Source of the DNA: an uncultured Eubacteriales bacterium
GTDB taxonomy: Bacteria > Bacillota > Clostridia > Oscillospirales > Acutalibacteraceae
Length of the DNA stretch: 64,000 nt
Direction of reading: 5' to 3'
Assembly: GCA_934477125.1 (NCBI GenBank)
Contig: CAKSOL010000006.1
Coordinates: 82,208-146,207 of the forward strand
Positions 16,279-24,532 of the stretch are shown in pieces (within the stretch, counting starts at the first letter, position 1; every line of letters starts with the position of its first letter). Both the position numbers and the translations under genes were made by a program. The notes under the pieces are model-generated. The model was not told where the DNA came from. It did no database searches and worked only from the letters and a program-made list of their open reading frames with translations.

Positions 16279-16902
16279 ATGCCGAATATTACCGTAGTAG
16301 ATATGGCTGGCAAAAGCGTTGGAGAAATAACGCTGAGCGACGCCGTTTTCGGAATTGAACCCAACGCGGTTGTAATGCATATGGCAGTTGTAAACTTCCT
16401 TGCCAATCAGCGTCAGGGCACTCAGTCCACTCTCACCCGCACAGAGGTTTCCGGCGGCGGAAAGAAACCGTGGAGACAAAAGGGTACAGGTCATGCCCGC
16501 CAGGGCTCGACCCGCGCTCCCCAGTGGAGACACGGCGGTATCGTCCATGCTCCGAAGCCGAGGGATTACAGCTATGCGCTGAACAAGAAGGTTCGCCGCC
16601 TGGCTCTCAAGTCCGCACTTTCCGATAAGGTCCTTAACGGCGATCTGATAGTGCTCGACAGTCTGGTTCTCGATTCCTACAAGACCAAGACGGTTGCCGA
16701 ATGCCTCAAGGCAGTAGGCGCCAAGAAAAAGACTCTCATAGTGCTTGCCGATAACAACGCGTTTGCCGTTAAGAGCATCGCCAACATCGCGGGCGCAAAG
16801 TCTGCTCAGGTCAACACCATCAACACCTACGACGTTATCAATGCCGATACGCTTATTATCTGCAGGGGCGCCGTTGAGAAATTAGAGGAGGTATACGCAT
16901 AA
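16279..16902 (+). CDS. rplD: ribosomal protein L4 (uL4)
   Basis: 207 residues from the ATG at 16279, eight bases after GGAAGGAG; a GTG at 16270 lies within that site and is unlikely to start translation. The central loop KPWRQKGTGHARQGS that lines the exit tunnel is conserved. In enteric bacteria L4 represses its own operon. Its stop overlaps the rplW start (TAATG). Confidence 0.98.
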   Translation: MPNITVVDMAGKSVGEITLSDAVFGIEPNAVVMHMAVVNFLANQRQGTQSTLTRTEVSGGGKKPWRQKGTGHARQGSTRAPQWRHGGIVHAPKPRDYSYALNKKVRRLALKSALSDKVLNGDLIVLDSLVLDSYKTKTVAECLKAVGAKKKTLIVLADNNAFAVKSIANIAGAKSAQVNTINTYDVINADTLIICRGAVEKLEEVYA

Positions 16903-17192
16903 TGACCGCACAGGATATCATTATCGCTCCGCTGATTACCGAAAAGAGTATGTCGGGTATAGCCGATAAGAAGTACGCCTTCAAGGTGGCTCGCGACGCT
17001 AACAAGTATCAGATTGCGGACGCAGTCGAGGCTTTGTTCAAGGTCAGCGTAGCCAAGGTCAACACAATGAACGTTCGCGGCCGCGCAAAGCGTATGGGAC
17101 GCTACGAGGGAAAAACCGCAGCCTGGAAAAAGGCTATCGTAACCCTCAAGGCGGATTCCAAGCCGATCGAGTTCTTTGACGGCCTTATCTGA
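16902..17192 (+). CDS. rplW: ribosomal protein L23 (uL23)
   Basis: 96 residues with the typical IIAPLITEKSM start and VRGRAKRMGRYEGKTAAWKKAIV loop. It lies at the tunnel exit and contacts trigger factor and SRP. Start overlaps the rplD stop by one base, implying coupling. Confidence 0.98.
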   Translation: MTAQDIIIAPLITEKSMSGIADKKYAFKVARDANKYQIADAVEALFKVSVAKVNTMNVRGRAKRMGRYEGKTAAWKKAIVTLKADSKPIEFFDGLI

Positions 17193-17205
17193 TAGGTGCA
17201 AAAGA

Positions 17206-17251
17206 GGAAATCAGCAAGGATTTCCGGTGATGTATGAAGCCGAACGGCTTC
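17206..17251 (+). other. two consecutive hairpins in the L23-L2 spacer
   Basis: GGAAATC-6 nt-GATTTCC (17206-17225) and GAAGCC-GAAC-GGCTTC (17236-17251) lie in the 87-bp spacer between rplW and rplB. Neither is followed by a T-run, so they are more likely RNA-processing, stability or protein-binding structures than terminators. Confidence 0.45.
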
Positions 17252-17279
17252 GCTAAGCCAAAATAGGAGAGTGAAACAA

Positions 17280-18107
17280 ATGGCTATAAAGCATTATAAG
17301 CCGACTACCAACGGCCGCCGCAATATGACGACGATGGATTATTCCGTTCTCACCAAAACGGCGCCGGAGAGAAGTCTGCTTGAGCCTATTAAAAAGAATG
17401 CCGGCCGCAACAGCTACGGCCGCATCACCGTCCGCCACAGAGGCGGCGGAAACCGCAGAAAGTACAGAGTCATCGATTTCAAGAGAGAGCGTTTCGGCGT
17501 AAACGCTACCGTTCTTACTCTTGAATACGATCCGAACCGCTCCGCGTTCATCGCGCTCGTTCAGTATGAGGACGGCGAGAAGCGTTACATCATCGCTCCT
17601 CAGGACCTCAAGGTAGGCGACGTGATAGTAAGCGGACCGGACGCCGATATTAAGCCCGGCAACGCTTTGCCGCTCGTTAATATCCCGGTCGGTACTTTTG
17701 TTCACAATGTAGAGCTTTATCCCGGAAAGGGCGCTCAGCTCGCCCGTTCAGCCGGAAATATGGCTCAGCTTATGGCGCGTGAAAACGGAATGGCGCTGCT
17801 GCGTCTGCCCTCCGGCGAGCTTCGCAACGTTCCGGAGAAATGTATGGCTACCGTAGGCGTTGTATCCAATCAGGAGCACGCTAACGTAAATTACGGTAAA
17901 GCCGGCCGCAAGCGTCATATGGGCTGGAGACCGACGGTCCGCGGTTCAGTTATGAACCCCTGCGACCACCCGCACGGCGGCGGCGAAGGCAAATCGCCGG
18001 TCGGACGTCCCGGACCTGTTACCCCGTGGGGTAAACCGACCCTCGGCTACAAGACCCGTCAGAAGCATAAGCGCACCGATAAGTATATCGTTAAGCGCCG
18101 CAAGTAA
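17280..18107 (+). CDS. rplB: ribosomal protein L2 (uL2)
   Basis: 275 residues from the ATG at 17280, nine bases after AGGAGA; a GTG at 17271 is less well placed. The peptidyl-transferase-proximal signature NPCDHPHGGGEGKSP is present. Required for subunit joining and tRNA binding. Confidence 0.98.
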   Translation: MAIKHYKPTTNGRRNMTTMDYSVLTKTAPERSLLEPIKKNAGRNSYGRITVRHRGGGNRRKYRVIDFKRERFGVNATVLTLEYDPNRSAFIALVQYEDGEKRYIIAPQDLKVGDVIVSGPDADIKPGNALPLVNIPVGTFVHNVELYPGKGAQLARSAGNMAQLMARENGMALLRLPSGELRNVPEKCMATVGVVSNQEHANVNYGKAGRKRHMGWRPTVRGSVMNPCDHPHGGGEGKSPVGRPGPVTPWGKPTLGYKTRQKHKRTDKYIVKRRK

Positions 18108-18128
18108 TACGACGAAAGGAGAATCATT

Positions 18129-18404
18129 ATGGGAAGAAGCATAAAGAAAGGCCCTTACGTCCAGGAAGTTCTGTACAACAGGGTACTCAAAATGAACGAA
18201 GCCGGTGAAAAGCGCGTGCTTAAAACCTGGAGCCGTTCGTCCACCATATTCCCCGATTTCGTCGGTCATACCTTTGCGGTACATGACGGTCGTAAGCACG
18301 TACCCGTATATGTGACCGAGGATATGGTTGGTCATAAGCTCGGTGAATTTGCACCGACGAGAACATTTAAAGGCCACGCCGGCGCTAAGACAACCGGTAA
18401 GTAA
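18129..18404 (+). CDS. rpsS: ribosomal protein S19 (uS19)
   Basis: 91 residues (GRSIKKGPYV start; TWSRSSTIFPDFVGHTFAVHDG core). Binds the 30S head with S13. AAAGGAGA precedes the ATG. Confidence 0.98.
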   Translation: MGRSIKKGPYVQEVLYNRVLKMNEAGEKRVLKTWSRSSTIFPDFVGHTFAVHDGRKHVPVYVTEDMVGHKLGEFAPTRTFKGHAGAKTTGK

Positions 18405-18427
18405 GCGGCCGAAAGGAGAACACAACG

Positions 18428-18763
18428 ATGGAATCAAGGGCTGTATTAAAATTTGCCCGCATCTCGCCGCGCAAGGTCAAGATTGTTCTTGATCTTATCC
18501 GCAATCAGGATGCTGACAAGGCCATGGCTATTCTGAAGTTTACTCCCAAATCCGCTTGCGAGTATCTGGAAAAGCTGCTGGCTTCGGCAATAGCAAATGC
18601 CGAAAACAAGAATATGGACGTTTCGAGACTTTATGTTGCAGAGTGCCTCGTCTGTCCCGGACCTACTCTTAAGAGAATCCGTCCGAAGGACCACGGCCGC
18701 GCACACCGCATCTTAAAGAGAACGAGCCATATGACAATCGTTCTTAAAGAACGCGAAATTTAA
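18428..18763 (+). CDS. rplV: ribosomal protein L22 (uL22)
   Basis: 111 residues. ARISPRKVKIVLDLIR at the start and the tunnel hairpin GPTLKRIRPKDHGRAHRI near the end are typical. Site of macrolide-resistance changes in other species; nothing unusual here. Confidence 0.98.
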   Translation: MESRAVLKFARISPRKVKIVLDLIRNQDADKAMAILKFTPKSACEYLEKLLASAIANAENKNMDVSRLYVAECLVCPGPTLKRIRPKDHGRAHRILKRTSHMTIVLKEREI

Positions 18764-18779
18764 GTGAGGAGGTTTAGTT

Positions 18780-19511
18780 ATGGGTCAAAAAGTTAATCCG
18801 CACGGCTTCCGCGTCGGCGTTATCAAAGACTGGGACTCACGTTGGTTCGTTGAAGACAACAAATTCGGCGATACTCTCGTTGAGGACTATAACCTCCGTA
18901 AATACCTGAAAAAGGCTCTCTTTACCGCAGGTATTGCCAAGGTTGAAATCGAGCGCGACGCAAAGCGCGTCAGACTGCACATTCACTGTGCTAAGCCCGG
19001 CATGGTAATAGGCCGCAACGGTGCTGAAATCGAAAAGCTCCGCGAGACCTGCCAGAAAATGCTCGGCAAGCCGGTCGTTATCAACATTGTTGAAATCAAG
19101 AACCCCGATGCCAACGCAACTCTCGTTGCCGAAAACATCGCGGCACAGCTTGAAAAGCGTATTTCCTTCCGCCGCGCTATGAAGCTTTGCATGGGCAGAG
19201 CAATGCGCCTCGGCGTTAAGGGAATAAAAACTCAGGTTTCGGGTCGTCTCGGCGGCGCCGAAATCGCAAGAAGCGAACAGTATCACGAGGGTACGATTCC
19301 GCTACAGACACTCCGCGCAGACATTGACTACGGTTTTGCCGAGGCTAACACAACCTACGGCAGAATAGGCGTTAAGGTCTGGATTTATAAGGGCGAAGTG
19401 CTCAATGCAAACAGCAGACATGAGAACCGTACCTTTGAACCGAAGCGCGAGAACCGCGGTCGCAGAGACAGAGATAACCGCGGCGCGAAAAGGGAAGGAG
19501 GAACCCGCTGA
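18780..19511 (+). CDS. rpsC: ribosomal protein S3 (uS3)
   Basis: 243 residues: MGQKVNPHGFRVGVIKDWDS start, KH domain (GMVIGRNGAEIEKL) and C-terminal domain, ending in an Arg-rich basic tail (about 215-243). It forms the mRNA entry with S4 and S5. Its TGA overlaps the rplP ATG (ATGATG). Confidence 0.98.
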   Translation: MGQKVNPHGFRVGVIKDWDSRWFVEDNKFGDTLVEDYNLRKYLKKALFTAGIAKVEIERDAKRVRLHIHCAKPGMVIGRNGAEIEKLRETCQKMLGKPVVINIVEIKNPDANATLVAENIAAQLEKRISFRRAMKLCMGRAMRLGVKGIKTQVSGRLGGAEIARSEQYHEGTIPLQTLRADIDYGFAEANTTYGRIGVKVWIYKGEVLNANSRHENRTFEPKRENRGRRDRDNRGAKREGGTR

Positions 19512-19936
19512 TGTTAATGCCTAAGCGTGTAAAGCACCGCAGAGTGCAGCGCGGCCGTCTGACCGGCGTTGCAACGCGCGGAAATAAGGTATCGCACGGC
19601 GAATACGGCCTTCAGGCTCTTGAGCCGGCATGGATAACCTCCAACCAGATCGAGGCTGCCCGTATCGCTATGACGCGTTACATTAAGCGTGGCGGTCAGG
19701 TATGGATTAAGATTTTCCCGGATAAGCCGATAACCGAGAAGCCGGCGGAGACCCGAATGGGCTCCGGTAAGGGTTCTCCGGAATATTGGGTAGCCGTTGT
19801 TAAGCCCGGACGCGTTATGTTCGAGATTGCCGGCGTATCCGAGGAGATTGCGCGCGAGGCTATGCGTCTCGCCTCAAACAAGCTTCCTATTAAGTGCAAG
19901 TTTGTTACAAAACAGGAAACGGGTGGTGAGCAGTAA
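19511..19936 (+). CDS. rplP: ribosomal protein L16 (uL16)
   Basis: 141 residues starting MLMPKRVKHRRVQRGR, with the RMGSGKGSPEYWVAVVKPG core. Organises the A-site side of the 50S subunit. Both ends overlap neighbours by single bases (rpsC stop, rpmC start). Confidence 0.98.
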   Translation: MLMPKRVKHRRVQRGRLTGVATRGNKVSHGEYGLQALEPAWITSNQIEAARIAMTRYIKRGGQVWIKIFPDKPITEKPAETRMGSGKGSPEYWVAVVKPGRVMFEIAGVSEEIAREAMRLASNKLPIKCKFVTKQETGGEQ

Positions 19937-20145
19937 TGAAGACAACGGAAATCAGAGAGAAATCGCTGCCTGAGCTCAACGAGCAGCTGGCAAAGCTGAA
20001 GGACGAATTGTTCAATCTTCGTTTCCAGCTCGCCATTAACCAGCTTGAAAACCCAATGCGCATCGCAGCTGTCAAAAAGGATATCGCCCGCGTGAAAACA
20101 GTTATCCGCGAGACCGAAATCAAGAACGACAGCGCGAACGCTTGA
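19936..20145 (+). CDS. rpmC: ribosomal protein L29 (uL29)
   Basis: 69 residues, two helices (LNEQLAKLKDELFNLRFQLA and a second with KKDIARVKTVIRE). Sits at the tunnel exit beside L23. Start overlaps the rplP stop (TAATG). Confidence 0.97.
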   Translation: MKTTEIREKSLPELNEQLAKLKDELFNLRFQLAINQLENPMRIAAVKKDIARVKTVIRETEIKNDSANA

Positions 20146-20164
20146 GTGCAGGGAGGTAAGCCGA

Positions 20165-20422
20165 ATGAGCGAAAGAAACCTTCGTAAAACAAGGGTAGGC
20201 CGCGTTGTCAGCGATAAGATGGATAAGACGGTAGTCGTAGCCATCGAGGATAACGTTAAGCACCCGTTGTACAAGAAGATTATAAAAAACACCATTCGCC
20301 TGAAAGCGCACGATGAGCAGAATGCCTGCGGCGTTGGCGATCGTGTTGAGATTATGGAAACAAGACCGCTTTCTAAGGATAAAAGATGGCGTGTCGTCGA
20401 AATCATCGAAAAGGCGAAGTAG
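20165..20422 (+). CDS. rpsQ: ribosomal protein S17 (uS17)
   Basis: 85 residues, OB fold, with VGRVVSDKMDKTVVVAIE near the start and ETRPLSKDKRWRVVEI near the end. Primary 16S rRNA binder. Last gene of the S10 part. Confidence 0.97.
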   Translation: MSERNLRKTRVGRVVSDKMDKTVVVAIEDNVKHPLYKKIIKNTIRLKAHDEQNACGVGDRVEIMETRPLSKDKRWRVVEIIEKAK

Positions 20423-20443
20423 TCTGACAAGGAGGAAACCACT

Positions 20444-20812
20444 GTGATACAGCAACAGAGTTACCTCAAGGTTGCCGACAATACCGGTGCAAAGGAAATT
20501 ATGTGCATCCGTGTTTTGGGCGGCTCCAAAAGGAGGTATGCCAACATTGGCGATGTTATCGTTGCTTCTGTGAAAAAGGCCGCTCCGGGCGGTACAGTCA
20601 AGAAGGGCGATGTTGTCAAGGCCGTTGTGGTTCGTTCCGCAAAGGGTCTGCGTCGCAATGACGGCACTTATATCAGATTCGACGAAAATGCCGCGGTTCT
20701 CATAAGGGAAGATAAAAACCCGCGCGGAACCCGTATTTTCGGGCCGGTAGCCCGCGAGCTGCGCGATAAGGAATACACAAAAATCCTTTCGCTCGCTCCG
20801 GAAGTGCTTTAA
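20444..20812 (+). CDS. rplN: ribosomal protein L14 (uL14)
   Basis: 122 residues. The start is GTG at 20444, preceded by AAGGAGGAAA, giving MIQQQSYLKVADNTGAKEI. First gene of the spc part; forms an intersubunit bridge. Confidence 0.98.
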   Translation: MIQQQSYLKVADNTGAKEIMCIRVLGGSKRRYANIGDVIVASVKKAAPGGTVKKGDVVKAVVVRSAKGLRRNDGTYIRFDENAAVLIREDKNPRGTRIFGPVARELRDKEYTKILSLAPEVL

Positions 20813-20828
20813 TGGGAGGTAGAAAAAT

Positions 20829-21152
20829 ATGAATAAGCTTCGCATTAAAACCGGCGATACCGTTATGCTTCTTACAGGCGACAGCAAGGACCGCGGCAAG
20901 TCCGGCAAGGTTCTTCAGGTCAGCCCTGAGGAGGGTAAGGTAATTGTTGAGGGACTCAACAAGGTTAAGAAACATGTAAAACCCAAGCAGCCGGGAGATC
21001 CGTCCGGCATTATCGAAACCGAGAGCGCAGTTTATGCCTGCAAGGTTCAGCTTGTCTGCCCGAAATGCGGCAAGCCCACCCGCGTAGGTATGAAGCTCTA
21101 CGGCGACGGTAAAAAAGACCGCTGCTGCAAGAAGTGCGGCGAGACTTTTTAA
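20829..21152 (+). CDS. rplX: ribosomal protein L24 (uL24)
   Basis: 107 residues with an N-terminal KOW motif (GDTVMLLTGDSKDRGKSGKV) and a C-terminal zinc-ribbon-like tail with two CxxC pairs (CPKCGKPTRVG, CCKKCGETF). L24 starts 50S assembly. Confidence 0.97.
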   Translation: MNKLRIKTGDTVMLLTGDSKDRGKSGKVLQVSPEEGKVIVEGLNKVKKHVKPKQPGDPSGIIETESAVYACKVQLVCPKCGKPTRVGMKLYGDGKKDRCCKKCGETF

Positions 21153-21172
21153 GAGTTAGGAGGACATGACAG

Positions 21173-21712
21173 ATGTCAACACTGGGAAACGAATATAAAA
21201 ATTCGATTGCTCCTGCCTTGATGACAAAGTTTGGATACAAGAGCGTCATGCAGATTCCGAAACTCGATAAAATAGTTATCAATGTAGGTGCCGGCGAGGC
21301 AAAGGACAACTCAAAGGCCATAGACGCGATTATTTCCGACCTCGGAAAAATCACCGGTCAGAAGGCTGTTCCCTGCAACGCTAAGAAGTCGGTTGCGAAC
21401 TTTAAGCTCCGTGCCGGAATGCCGATTGGCGTTAAGGTCACACTGCGCGGCGAGCGTATGTATGAATTTATCGAGCGTCTGTTCAATGCGGCTCTGCCGC
21501 GTGTACGCGACTTCCGAGGAATTAACCCCAACTCCTTCGACGGCCGCGGCAACTATGCCATGGGCGTTAAAGAACAGTTAATCTTCCCGGAAATTGAGTA
21601 CGATAAGATCGACAAGGTTCGCGGTATGGATATTATTTTTGTAACTACCGCTAAGACGGACGAAGAAGCCCGCGAGTTACTCACTCTCATGGGCGCTCCG
21701 TTTGCGAAGTAA
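21173..21712 (+). CDS. rplE: ribosomal protein L5 (uL5)
   Basis: 179 residues: QIPKLDKIVINVGAGEA and FRGINPNSFDGRGNYAMGVKE are diagnostic. Binds 5S rRNA and contacts the P-site tRNA. AGGAGG lies about 9 bases upstream. Confidence 0.98.
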   Translation: MSTLGNEYKNSIAPALMTKFGYKSVMQIPKLDKIVINVGAGEAKDNSKAIDAIISDLGKITGQKAVPCNAKKSVANFKLRAGMPIGVKVTLRGERMYEFIERLFNAALPRVRDFRGINPNSFDGRGNYAMGVKEQLIFPEIEYDKIDKVRGMDIIFVTTAKTDEEARELLTLMGAPFAK

Positions 21713-21723
21713 GGAGAAGTATT

Positions 21724-21909
21724 ATGGCGAAAACATCTATGAAAGTAAGGCAGGCTCGCCCCGCTAAGTTTTCAACGAGACAGTATAACAGATGCAAGAT
21801 CTGTGGACGCCCGCACGCTTATCTTCGCAAGTACGGTATCTGCCGTATCTGCTTCAGAGAGCTCGCTTATAAAGGCGAGATCCCCGGAGTAAAGAAGGCA
21901 AGCTGGTAA
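21724..21909 (+). CDS. rpsZ: ribosomal protein S14, zinc type (uS14)
   Basis: 61 residues; the short zinc-binding form with CKICGRPHAYLRKYGICRIC (C24, C27, C40, C43). Typical of Gram-positive spc operons. Confidence 0.97.
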   Translation: MAKTSMKVRQARPAKFSTRQYNRCKICGRPHAYLRKYGICRICFRELAYKGEIPGVKKASW

Positions 21910-21940
21910 AAGGCGCAAAAGCTTAAAGGAGGTTTACGGC

Positions 21941-22339
21941 ATGCAAATCACCGATACGATAGCCGATATGCTGACGCGTATTCGCAACGCGTCCTCGGCA
22001 AAACACGATTCGGTAGATGTACCGGCGTCAAATGTAAAAAAGGCAATCGCCCAGATTTTACTTGACGAAGGATATATCAGCAGCTTTCAGGTCGAAGAAG
22101 ACGGAAAGCAGGGCGTAATTCACATCACGCTGAAGTACGGCCAGAACAAGTCGCAGACTATAACCGGCATTCGCAGAGTTTCAAAGCCGGGTCTGCGTAT
22201 TTACACCAATGTAGAGGATATGCCCAAGGTTATGAAAGGCCTCGGCATAGCTATTCTTTCCACCTCTAAGGGAATTATGACGGATAAACAGGCCCGCGCC
22301 AACAATGTCGGCGGCGAGATCCTGGCATACGTCTGGTAA
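21941..22339 (+). CDS. rpsH: ribosomal protein S8 (uS8)
   Basis: 132 residues with TDTIADMLTRIRNASSAKHD and the C-terminal STSKGIMTDKQARANNVGGE. In enteric bacteria S8 represses spc translation. AAAGGAGGT precedes the ATG. Confidence 0.98.
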   Translation: MQITDTIADMLTRIRNASSAKHDSVDVPASNVKKAIAQILLDEGYISSFQVEEDGKQGVIHITLKYGQNKSQTITGIRRVSKPGLRIYTNVEDMPKVMKGLGIAILSTSKGIMTDKQARANNVGGEILAYVW

Positions 22340-22353
22340 GGAGGTGCATTGGA

Positions 22354-22902
22354 ATGTCAAGAATAGGAAGAAAGCCGATAGCTATTCCTGCCGGAGTTAC
22401 CGTTAAGGTCGAGGGCGGAGCAGTAACGGCTAAAGGCCCCAAGGGTGAGCTTCACAACACTTTTTCCGATGAGCTTTCCATTGCGGTTGAGGGCAGCGAG
22501 GTAATAGTTACCCGTCCGAGCGACGATCAGAAGCATCGTTCTCTCCACGGTCTTACCCGCACTCTTATCGCCAATATGATTGAGGGCGTGGAAAAGGGCT
22601 TTTCCAAGGAGCTTGAGGTAAACGGTGTTGGTTACCGTGCTCAGAAGCAGGGCAGCAACCTCGTTATGAACCTCGGTTTCTCGCACCAGGTCATTATCCC
22701 CGAAATTCCGGGTATCACCATTGAAGTGCCTTCTGCAAACAAGATCGTTATAAGCGGTCCCGATAAGCAGATGGTTGGTCAGTTTGCCGCAGATGTACGC
22801 AAAAAGCGTCCGCCGGAGCCTTATAAGGGCAAGGGCATCAAGTACGCCGATGAGCACATCCGCCGTAAGGAAGGCAAAGCTGCCAAGGGTGCAAAGAAAT
22901 AA
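22354..22902 (+). CDS. rplF: ribosomal protein L6 (uL6)
   Basis: 182 residues: SRIGRKPIAIPAGV start and the C-terminal signature RKKRPPEPYKGKGIKYADE. Lies near the sarcin-ricin loop and GTPase centre. Confidence 0.98.
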   Translation: MSRIGRKPIAIPAGVTVKVEGGAVTAKGPKGELHNTFSDELSIAVEGSEVIVTRPSDDQKHRSLHGLTRTLIANMIEGVEKGFSKELEVNGVGYRAQKQGSNLVMNLGFSHQVIIPEIPGITIEVPSANKIVISGPDKQMVGQFAADVRKKRPPEPYKGKGIKYADEHIRRKEGKAAKGAKK

Positions 22903-22920
22903 AAAAGGAGTGTTTAGAAA

Positions 22921-23280
22921 ATGGTTAGCAAACCGAACAGCAAACAGGCTCGGATTAAGCGCCATACCCGCGTTCGTTCTAAAATCAGCGGTACGGCAGC
23001 TCGCCCGCGCCTCGATGTATTCCGCTCCAACAGCAATATTTACGCCCAGCTCATCGATGATGTGAACGGTGTTACTCTCGCAGCAGCAGGCTCAAACGAG
23101 AAGGACTTCGGTCTCTCCGGCGGTAACTGCGAGGGCGCTCATAAGGTTGGACAGTTGATCGCTGAACGCGCAGCCGCCAAGGGTATCTCCGAGGTTGTTT
23201 TCGACCGCGGCGGATACATTTACCACGGCCGCGTTAAGGAGCTTGCCGAAGGTGCCCGCGAGGGCGGCCTCAAGTTCTAA
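22921..23280 (+). CDS. rplR: ribosomal protein L18 (uL18)
   Basis: 119 residues: RHTRVRSKISGTAARPRLDV and FDRGGYIYHGRVKELAEGAR. Binds 5S rRNA with L5. AAAGGAG precedes the ATG. Confidence 0.98.
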   Translation: MVSKPNSKQARIKRHTRVRSKISGTAARPRLDVFRSNSNIYAQLIDDVNGVTLAAAGSNEKDFGLSGGNCEGAHKVGQLIAERAAAKGISEVVFDRGGYIYHGRVKELAEGAREGGLKF

Positions 23281-23300
23281 GTTAAGGAGGAGGAATACTT

Positions 23301-23804
23301 TTGGCTACTAATATAGACGCACAGGCTTTGGATTTGCAGGAGCGCGTTGTTTCCATCAACCGCGTATCCAAAACCGTTAAGGGCGGCCGTGTTATGAAGT
23401 TTGCCGCACTTGTTGTTGTCGGCGACGGAAACGGCATCGTAGGCTACGGTCTCGGCAAAGCCGGAGAAGTACCGGACGCTATACGCAAGGGCATTGAGGA
23501 CGCAAAGAAGAATCTTATAAAGGTATCTCTCAAGGGAACAACAATTCCTCACGAGGTTATAGGTTCTTTCGGAGCCGGCCGTGTGCTTATGAAGCCGGCT
23601 GCTCCCGGTACCGGCGTTATCGCCGGAGGTGCGGTGCGTGCCGTGGTTGAAACCGTCGGCATTAAGGATATCCGTACCAAGGCGCTGCGTTCCAACAATC
23701 CGTGCAACGTAGTACGCGCTACCGTTGAGGGACTCAAGTCTCTCCGCGACGCTTCTCAGGTCGCAGCGGTTCGCGGCAAATCCGTCAAGGAAATTATCGG
23801 TTAA
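23301..23804 (+). CDS. rpsE: ribosomal protein S5 (uS5)
   Basis: 167 residues. The start is TTG at 23301 with AGGAGGAGG upstream. The dsRNA-binding-like domain (VSINRVSKTVKGGR) and AAPGTGVIAGGAVRAV are conserved. Part of the decoding-fidelity trio with S4 and S12. Confidence 0.97.
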   Translation: MATNIDAQALDLQERVVSINRVSKTVKGGRVMKFAALVVVGDGNGIVGYGLGKAGEVPDAIRKGIEDAKKNLIKVSLKGTTIPHEVIGSFGAGRVLMKPAAPGTGVIAGGAVRAVVETVGIKDIRTKALRSNNPCNVVRATVEGLKSLRDASQVAAVRGKSVKEIIG

Positions 23805-23818
23805 GGAGGAGCAGCGTA

Positions 23819-24016
23819 ATGGCAACAAAAAAGACTGCCGGCCTTACGGTAAAGCTCGTTAAGAGCACAATCGGTTCCAAAAAGGACCAGATTGCTACCG
23901 CAAACGCGCTCGGCCTTTTCAAGGTAGGCGATTTCCGCGTTCAGCCCGATAATGAGGCAACCCGCGGCAAAATTGCTAAGATTTCTCACCTCGTTGAGGT
24001 AAAAGAGGGAAAATAA
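23819..24016 (+). CDS. rpmD: ribosomal protein L30 (uL30)
   Basis: 65 residues: VKLVKSTIGSKKDQIATANAL core. Short single-domain bacterial form. GGAGGAGC precedes the ATG; a 73-bp spacer with two hairpins follows. Confidence 0.97.
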   Translation: MATKKTAGLTVKLVKSTIGSKKDQIATANALGLFKVGDFRVQPDNEATRGKIAKISHLVEVKEGK

Positions 24017-24025
24017 TTTATTCCG

Positions 24026-24065
24026 GCCGCACGGCAGAATGTGCGGCAAGCGACCTTGAGGTCGC
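24026..24065 (+). other. two consecutive hairpins in the L30-L15 spacer
   Basis: GCCGCAC-8 nt-GTGCGGC (24026-24047) and GCGACC-TTGA-GGTCGC (24050-24065) lie between rpmD and rplO, directly before the AGGAGG site of rplO. No T-run follows. The arrangement (two small hairpins in tandem) resembles the L23-L2 spacer. Confidence 0.45.
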
Positions 24066-24089
24066 CAATCAAGCAAGGAGGTGCGAACT

Positions 24090-24530
24090 ATGAAACTGCA
24101 CGAATTAGCTCCGGCGCCCGGCTCCGTAAGGGACGTCAAGCGCATAGGCAGAGGTCATGGCTCCGGTAACGGCAAAACCGCCGGAAAGGGGCATAAGGGA
24201 CAGAAGGCACGTGCCGGTCACGGTATGAGACCCGGTTTTGAAGGCGGTCAGATGCCGCTGCAGAGACGTGTTCCTAAGCGTGGCTTCAACAATATTTTTG
24301 CTGAGGAATGGCTGGCTGTCAACCTTTCCGCCCTCGAAAAGTTTGAGGACGGTTCAACCGTAGATGCCGCTGCCCTCAAGGCAAACGGCATTATCAAGAA
24401 GGCTGACCTGCCGGTTAAGGTTCTGGGCAACGGAAAGCTCACAAAGAAGCTTACCGTTAAGCTCAATGCTTTCTCGGCTTCGGCTGCCGAAAAGATAAAC
24501 GCCGCAGGCGGAAAGGCTGAGGTGATCTGA
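24090..24530 (+). CDS. rplO: ribosomal protein L15 (uL15)
   Basis: 146 residues from the ATG at 24090, eight bases after AAGGAGG; an in-frame GTG at 24081 overlaps that site. MKLHELAPAPGSVRDVKRIG, RAGHGMRPGFEGGQMPLQRR and the central Gly/Lys-rich extended region are typical. Confidence 0.97.
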   Translation: MKLHELAPAPGSVRDVKRIGRGHGSGNGKTAGKGHKGQKARAGHGMRPGFEGGQMPLQRRVPKRGFNNIFAEEWLAVNLSALEKFEDGSTVDAAALKANGIIKKADLPVKVLGNGKLTKKLTVKLNAFSASAAEKINAAGGKAEVI

Positions 24531-24532
24531 GA